Shown here: positions 52,917 through 57,185 of the stretch, one piece after another | Layout of the letters: each line of letters opens with the position of its first letter | How positions within the stretch are numbered: the first letter of the stretch is position 1 | Assembly: GCA_030447645.1 (NCBI GenBank) | Contig: JAUJOM010000026.1 | Span: 1 to 57,185 of the forward strand | Length of the DNA: 57,185 bases | DNA from: Longimicrobiaceae bacterium | GTDB taxonomy: Bacteria > Gemmatimonadota > Gemmatimonadetes > Longimicrobiales > Longimicrobiaceae | Direction of reading: 5' to 3' | Position numbers and translations under genes: made by a program | Notes under the pieces: generated by a model | What the model saw: the letters and a program-made list of their open reading frames with translations, nothing else | What the model was told of the DNA's origin: nothing | Database searches by the model: none

Positions 52917-55900
52917 ATGCGCACCCGCGTTTTCGAAGGTGATGACACGATAGTGCGAGCAGTCGACTCTATAGTCTTTACCCTGAACTTGCGCGCGCTC
53001 GCGCCGCAGGCGAATTGGCAGTGTTCGCCGGCGCGGGCGTTTTGGCCTCCGGCGTATCTTCCCGGATTCAAGGGACTTGCACGCCAGATTGCGGAACCGA
53101 AGGTTCCATGGGACGATGCATACGAGGCGGCATTGGACCGCTATCTTGGCCGGGCGACACGCGAGGGCGTGAAATGTCCACGACGTGCTCGCGCCTTCTC
53201 AACACGGGCGGTCACACACGCTTACTCCATGAGGATCTGCTCGGGATCTTCGGCTCGCCCGGAGCGCGTGAGGCTCATCACGACGAACTTTGATCGCCAC
53301 TTCTCGGCCGCAGCCGAACGCGTGTTCCCGGATGCGGTCCTGCCACTACGCCGGGCCAGCGCTTCCTCCCGGACAGAGCTTCTCTGGAATTGCACAACTT
53401 CACGGCGCGTTGGACCGCCCCAAGGACTCGCTGGCGCTCACCGACGCCGACTTCGCGGGCGCCTACATGGCGGAGGGGTTGGCCGCTCGGTTCTCGTACG
53501 GGTGTTCGCGGAGCGCACAGTGCTCTTTGTAGGCAGCAGTCTCGGCGATCCACCCGCGCAGTACCTGCTGCATGCGCTGCCACCTACGGGCCGATGGTAC
53601 GCGCCTCTGGCATGAGAGTGAGAACACTCAGCAAGCCGAGCACCCCATCATCGCAAGCCATTTCGTACAGCCGCCTCTGGAGACCGGTTTGGGGACCTGA
53701 ATGATGGGATCCAGCGCTGCTGGCACTGGTACGTCGGTGCCTCGCCATCGGAGCACGATCAGGAACTGCGTCGGCTGGATCTCTCTCGGCCCACCTCCGT
53801 CTCACCTATCGACAGAGAGTATAGCGCGCTCGCCTCTCGGCGGAAATCGGACGTCTGGCCTTCTGGACCGTGGCAACCGATCCGCAGTGGTTCGATTGGG
53901 CGGCAACCGAGGGGCTGCTGGACGAGCTTACTAATGCACGTGGAATTGATCCCACAACCGCGCTTTGGGGCGCCAGTGCCCAGCCAATCCTTCTGCAGCG
54001 GCGACACTCCACCGCTGTTGCGCTTTCTGAGAGGGCGGCCCTCTCATACTCCAGCCCTTGTTCGCCGCAGAACTGATACGGCACCTCTGGGTCTCCAAAC
54101 CCTTACCTCCACCGTTCGTTTTGCGGCAGCTCGTCGCCTTGATCGCGAGCCAGCCGGAGTCCTACCTGGGCGGACCCCACGAACCGCAATGGCTGCTCAG
54201 CCGGCTAATGCGCGAGCAGTGCTTCGAGGATGCACTGTTGTTCCCTCAAGGGTCACCACACGCGTGCACCTGCTGCCTTCTGACCGGTTGTACCTCGCTT
54301 TTGACAAAGAGGACGAGGGCGAGGGGATGAACTGGCGTCTCTGTCCGTCCGCATCTCCACATCCATCCCTTCCGCGGAACTTGCATTTCCCGGAGGAGCA
54401 TGGTCCGGCCTTGGCAGCTGCAAACCCTGATCGAGTTCTCCTGCTCGGCGAGCAGCGTATGCTGGAGGCGTACGAACTCATTGATGCCGCACGAGGTGCG
54501 AGTGGCGACATGGACGTTGAGCGGCTGCACTGCCATTGCTCCGACCAACCAGGATAGACTTGCTCATGCAGAGGACGTACTGATCGCGTTGATCCGCGTC
54601 GTCCTCGATCACTGGACAACCGGTGCGCACCCGATCGGCTCGTATCGTTCGCAGGGCGCCATGGAGCAAAGCCAGTACGTCTTCTTGCGTCGCCTTGCGC
54701 TATATGCCTACGCGAACTGCAGCGGGATGTTCCTCGGACGAGATCCTGAGCGCGCGGGCAAGGGCGGCGGCAAGAGATTCAGGGTGCGCCCCGAGTTCAC
54801 TTGGTACCTAGGAACCATTACGGACGAGCGGCGGAGAGCGCGAGGAAACACTTCGTTGCTGCGCTGCGGGACGATAGTTGGTGGGGCGAAGGCGTCGACG
54901 GGCATTCGGCTCACGCGCGTTACAGCCTTTCCCAGAAGCTGCTGCGGGATGCTCCAGAGAGTGTCGCAACTCAAGAGTTTGCAACCGCGGAGGCGACGGC
55001 CTACCCGGAGTGGCGGGAGGGTGACCCGGACGGCTTCCTCTCGCGCATGGAGGTTGGCTGGGCGGGAGAGGAACCTTCCCCCATCGAGTCTGATCAAATG
55101 CTCGAGTGGGCCCCCGCCGAGGCGCTCAGCACCCTCAGTGGTATGCTGCGAGAGGAAGGCGGGAGGAAACGAGGACACGCGCTTCTAGGAGCAGTGCAGC
55201 AGGCTGTGCGCTCCCGCCCCGAGTGGGGAACCGGACTGCTCACACTCGCGTTGAACGGAGATGCGGCGTGTCAGCGGATCGCTGAGGCCATACTCTGGGT
55301 TCTTCGGGAAGCGTACGTTGCCATATTAGATCAGACTGAACTCTTGCGCGTGATCGCCACTGCTGAGTGGGCGCAGGGCCTCACGCATCCAGTGGCGTTG
55401 CTGCTGAACAAGTGGGCGCAGGGACTCGGAAAGACCGCCGATCCAGAACTTCTCAACAGCCTCGATGCCGCGGCCGACGTCATGTACGACCGTTCAAAGT
55501 CTGAGCGTCCGGGCATTGAGGGCCACGGGTGGACCGAGAGTGCACTCAATCACCCGGCCGGTCACGCTGCCAACGTTTGGTGGCAGGTTGCGAATGCTCG
55601 CGACTGGGTAGATGGCCAGTTTGTACTCTCGCTTGATGGCAAAGAGAGGGAGCGGTGGGCACGGGTCATACACGACGATACCGCTGCGGGTGCGTTCGCG
55701 CGTCCAATCCTCGGAATGGCCACGGACCGTTTGAGCGCGGGCGACTTCCCCTGGGCTTCCGATGTCATTTTCCCTGCCTTTGATTCGACGGAGGGAGCCG
55801 ATCGAGCCGCGCTTCTCTGGGACGGCCGTTTGACGCAACTCGGGTTGTCGTGGGCGACGGTGGAGGGCCTAAGGTCCTACCTGGACGACTTCTTCTCCGT

Positions 55901-56531
55901 GGTAGCGCCTCTGATCCCGAAGCGCTCACGCGAACTTGGCGATTGGGTAGCCATGCTCGTCGCCGATGCCGAAAAGTCCGGCGTGACACTCACTCAGTTG
56001 CAACGGTTTGTTCAGCACGTTTCGGACGATGCGCGCCGTGCCTTTGCGGATGCCCTCCCACGACACCTCGGACGCCTTGGGCCCGATGCTCGCCGAGCGC
56101 GCTGGCGCGAGATGCTCTCTCCCTATTGGCGTGACAGGCGCACCAACATGCCATTGCCGCTCGCACCCGAAGAGGTGAGGGAGATGATCTCATGGATTCC
56201 AGCTCTTCCTGAGGTAGCGGGCGAGGCGCTCGTGGAGCTGACGGCCTCCCCCGGCGACCATCTCGACCATGCAGACGGGTTGATCTGGCAGTGGAAGGAG
56301 GATGACACCTGGGTCCGTGCTCACCCGACCGAAGCAGCCGGTATTGTAGAGTTCCTGGGCGTGCGGCGCTCAATCGATCCGTGGCTCGCCGACGACGCAG
56401 TCAACGTGCTGGAACGTGCGCTTGAGGCTGGAGCGCCCCGCGGCAGTGTGCTCAGAGCGGCAGAGAGTCTGGTGACAGTATCACCTCGAACCGCGGTTGC
56501 CTTCGTAGAACGGCTCCGTTCGGGTGAATAG
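52917..56531 (+). pseudogene. SIR2-DUF4020-type defence protein, N-terminal half frame broken
   Basis: Roughly 1200 residues when reassembled. SIR2 NADase domain: ELAVFAGAGVLASGVSS (GAG NAD loop), LARQIAEPKVPWDDAYEAAL, HDVVARLLNTGGH-type residues, ERVRLITTNFDRHF (TTNxD), SFSGIAQLHGALDRPKDSLA (catalytic-type His in LHG), RTVLFVGSSLGDPPAQYLLH (GxSLxDP). Then helical repeats: FGDLNDGIQRWHWYVGASPS, LAFWTVATDPQWFDWAATEG, ELIRHLWVSKPLPPPFVLRQ, and a 570-residue intact tail (VWWQVANARDWVDGQF, PAGHAANV). A long helical C-terminus after SIR2 matches the SIR2-DUF4020 proteins reported as anti-phage; that match is inference. About ten indels before 54800, none after. Confidence 0.7.
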
Positions 56532-56626
56532 GAGCAAAGTCCGAGCGCAGTAATATTCGAAATCCGAATGCGACACTTTACCAAAACGTCCCATCCGCAG
56601 AGCTGCATCTGGCAAGCCCCATCTGC

Positions 56627-56649
56627 AGCGACCGACTTGATCGGTCGCT
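56627..56649 (+). terminator. Perfect hairpin after the SIR2 gene
   Basis: agcgaccga / tcggtcgct, 9-bp stem with loop cttga, 96 nt downstream of the stop. No T-run follows. It may end the SIR2 transcript or belong to the truncated toxin end. Confidence 0.4.
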
Positions 56650-56659
56650 CCGCAATGAA

Positions 56660-56683
56660 TCACCATACCTCACCGCGCTTCAT
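56660..56683 (-). pseudogene. MazF-like toxin vestige (first seven codons)
   Basis: ATG 56683 overlaps the antitoxin stop region and reads MKRGEVW, the standard MazF opening, then TGA. Beyond it no MazF homology is seen (a one-base repair gives WWIHCGA, then unrelated sequence). The toxin body is missing. Confidence 0.5.
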
Positions 56684-56899
56684 CGGCTACGTCGGGGAGA
56701 AGAGCGGTGGACCACTCCTCCGCTTCCATCTCGCGCGCCTCGTCCACGGCCATGCTGGCATAGGCCTCGGACAGACTCTCGGGGACCACGTGCGGACGCA
56801 CCAGGTCTTCGATAAACTGGCTGACCGGCGGGGACCCACCGTGCGGTACAGGCCCTCGTACACGGCCTCGTCGACGGTAATGGTAAGCTTCTTTTGCAT
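56670..56899 (-). pseudogene. MazE-like antitoxin, one frameshift
   Basis: ATG 56899: QKKLTITVDEAVYEGLYRTV, GPRR in the first frame, then ISQFIEDLVRPHV-type residues SQFIEDLVRPHVVPESLSEA, YASMAVDEAREMEAEEWSTA and DVADEAR in the next, stop 56670-56672. This is the ribbon-helix-helix type MazE-like family (KLTITxDxxVYEGL, IxxFIExLxRPHV). The frame changes near 56830. About 76 residues. Its toxin has been lost, and palindromes upstream look like its operator. Confidence 0.75.
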
Positions 56900-56911
56900 G
56901 TGCTCCTCCGA

Positions 56912-56936
56912 GATTATACGTGTAATCTACGTGTAG
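56912..56936. promoter_or_regulatory. Double palindrome, likely antitoxin operator
   Basis: gattatacgtgtaatc (56912-56927) and ctacgtgtag (56927-56936) are adjacent palindromes sharing tacgtgta at 11-bp spacing, 13 nt upstream of the MazE-like ATG and on an AT-rich patch that may be its promoter. Confidence 0.55.
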
Positions 56937-57108
56937 ATGGGTGCGACGGGGAGTAATGGGGAGTACACGGGTTTGTTGAAGCACTCCCAACCGAACCGAC
57001 GCGTTGGGTCAGTTGCTCCACGATGGGTGTTGACGGGACCATCCGCACGCGATTCCGGTACTGAACGAGCTATCACTTCGACAACACGATGAGCAGGAGC
57101 ATACCGCG

Positions 57109-57185
57109 ATGACGACACTTTCAATCGTGGTCAGAGACGAGCTGGTCAGGACGATCGAGGATCTCGCCGCACAACTCGGGCAGTC
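57109..57185 (+). CDS. Partial RHH-type antitoxin (cut by window end)
   Basis: ATG 57109: TTLSIVVRDELVRTIEDLAA, QLGQ, open to the window edge. The strand-helix pattern matches CopG/VapB-type antitoxins. Only 25 residues visible. Confidence 0.4.
   Translation, partial: MTTLSIVVRDELVRTIEDLAAQLGQ

Noticed and set aside
52917..56531. Thoeris system
   Set aside because: No TIR-domain (ThsB) gene is next to the SIR2 protein, and the long helical tail is not the ThsA layout.
1..57185. CRISPR array, rRNA or tRNA genes
   Set aside because: No regularly spaced repeats and no recognisable cloverleaf or rRNA stretch were found by eye.
1..57185. Programmed frameshifting or stop-codon recoding as an explanation for the broken frames
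   Set aside because: Breaks fall at many positions and in all kinds of genes, without a common slippery site, and are absent from long clean stretches.

Overview
High-GC bacterial window with about 75 genes or gene remnants. Family content suggests Gemmatimonadota or a related soil lineage. The cues are many small secreted lipoproteins with GTG/TTG starts, an SbtA/SbtB pair, ergothioneine genes, a monothiol bacilliredoxin, ArsM, RtcB, a DUF5916 protein and split XdhC proteins. That assignment is inference; no rRNA, tRNA or CRISPR array was recognised.

Layout. 0-7.5 kb (+): overlapping small lipoproteins, several with a BsuPI-like Ig fold, plus a PQQ-repeat propeller and a Big_2 lipoprotein. 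7.5-18.4 kb: HtpX, a sensor kinase, Ca/Na antiporter, SbtB-SbtA bicarbonate module, CNNM/CorC protein, DUF882 peptidase, and a kinase/response-regulator pair with a PhoB-like direct repeat upstream. 18.4-20.3 kb: VapBC flanked by a copied piece of the regulator gene, then a DUF5916 pseudogene fused to a truncated efflux-type operon. 20.3-30 kb: ECF sigma/anti-sigma, the EgtB-EgtD-glutamate-cysteine ligase cluster with REP-like repeats, CapA, an M23-like lipoprotein, NlpC/P60, RtcB and DinB.

30.1-36.2 kb is a decayed defence and toxin-antitoxin island: RES/Xre, a truncated Phd-VapC, a DUF262 (GmrSD-like) gene split by an IS630 element, Uma2, and YhaV/PrlF. 36.3-43.1 kb: SigK/RskA-like pair, metallophosphoesterase, ArsM/ArsR with two matching operators, Hsp15-like protein, acyl-CoA thioesterase, DUF885 lipoprotein, YtxJ and a PNPOx-like protein. 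43.3-51.8 kb (-): a tightly overlapping run from MocA and XdhC through a Glu/Leu/Phe/Val dehydrogenase, acyltransferase and methyltransferase to a fused MFS/spermidine-synthase protein. 52.1-57.2 kb is a second defence/TA stretch: DUF4160/DUF2442, a large SIR2 protein of the DUF4020-associated type, a MazE-like antitoxin whose toxin is almost gone, and a partial antitoxin at the edge.

Many otherwise well-conserved genes carry single-base frameshifts, often in short homopolymers and clustered in patches (0-3, 7.6-8, 19-23, 30-36, 38-47 and 53-55 kb). Stretches such as 10.1-18.4 and 47.7-52.4 kb are almost clean. This looks more like patchy uncorrected long-read error than biological decay, although the IS insertion, partial duplication and truncation junctions are separate, probably real rearrangements. 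'Pseudogene' below means the reading frame is broken in this sequence, not that the gene is proven dead.
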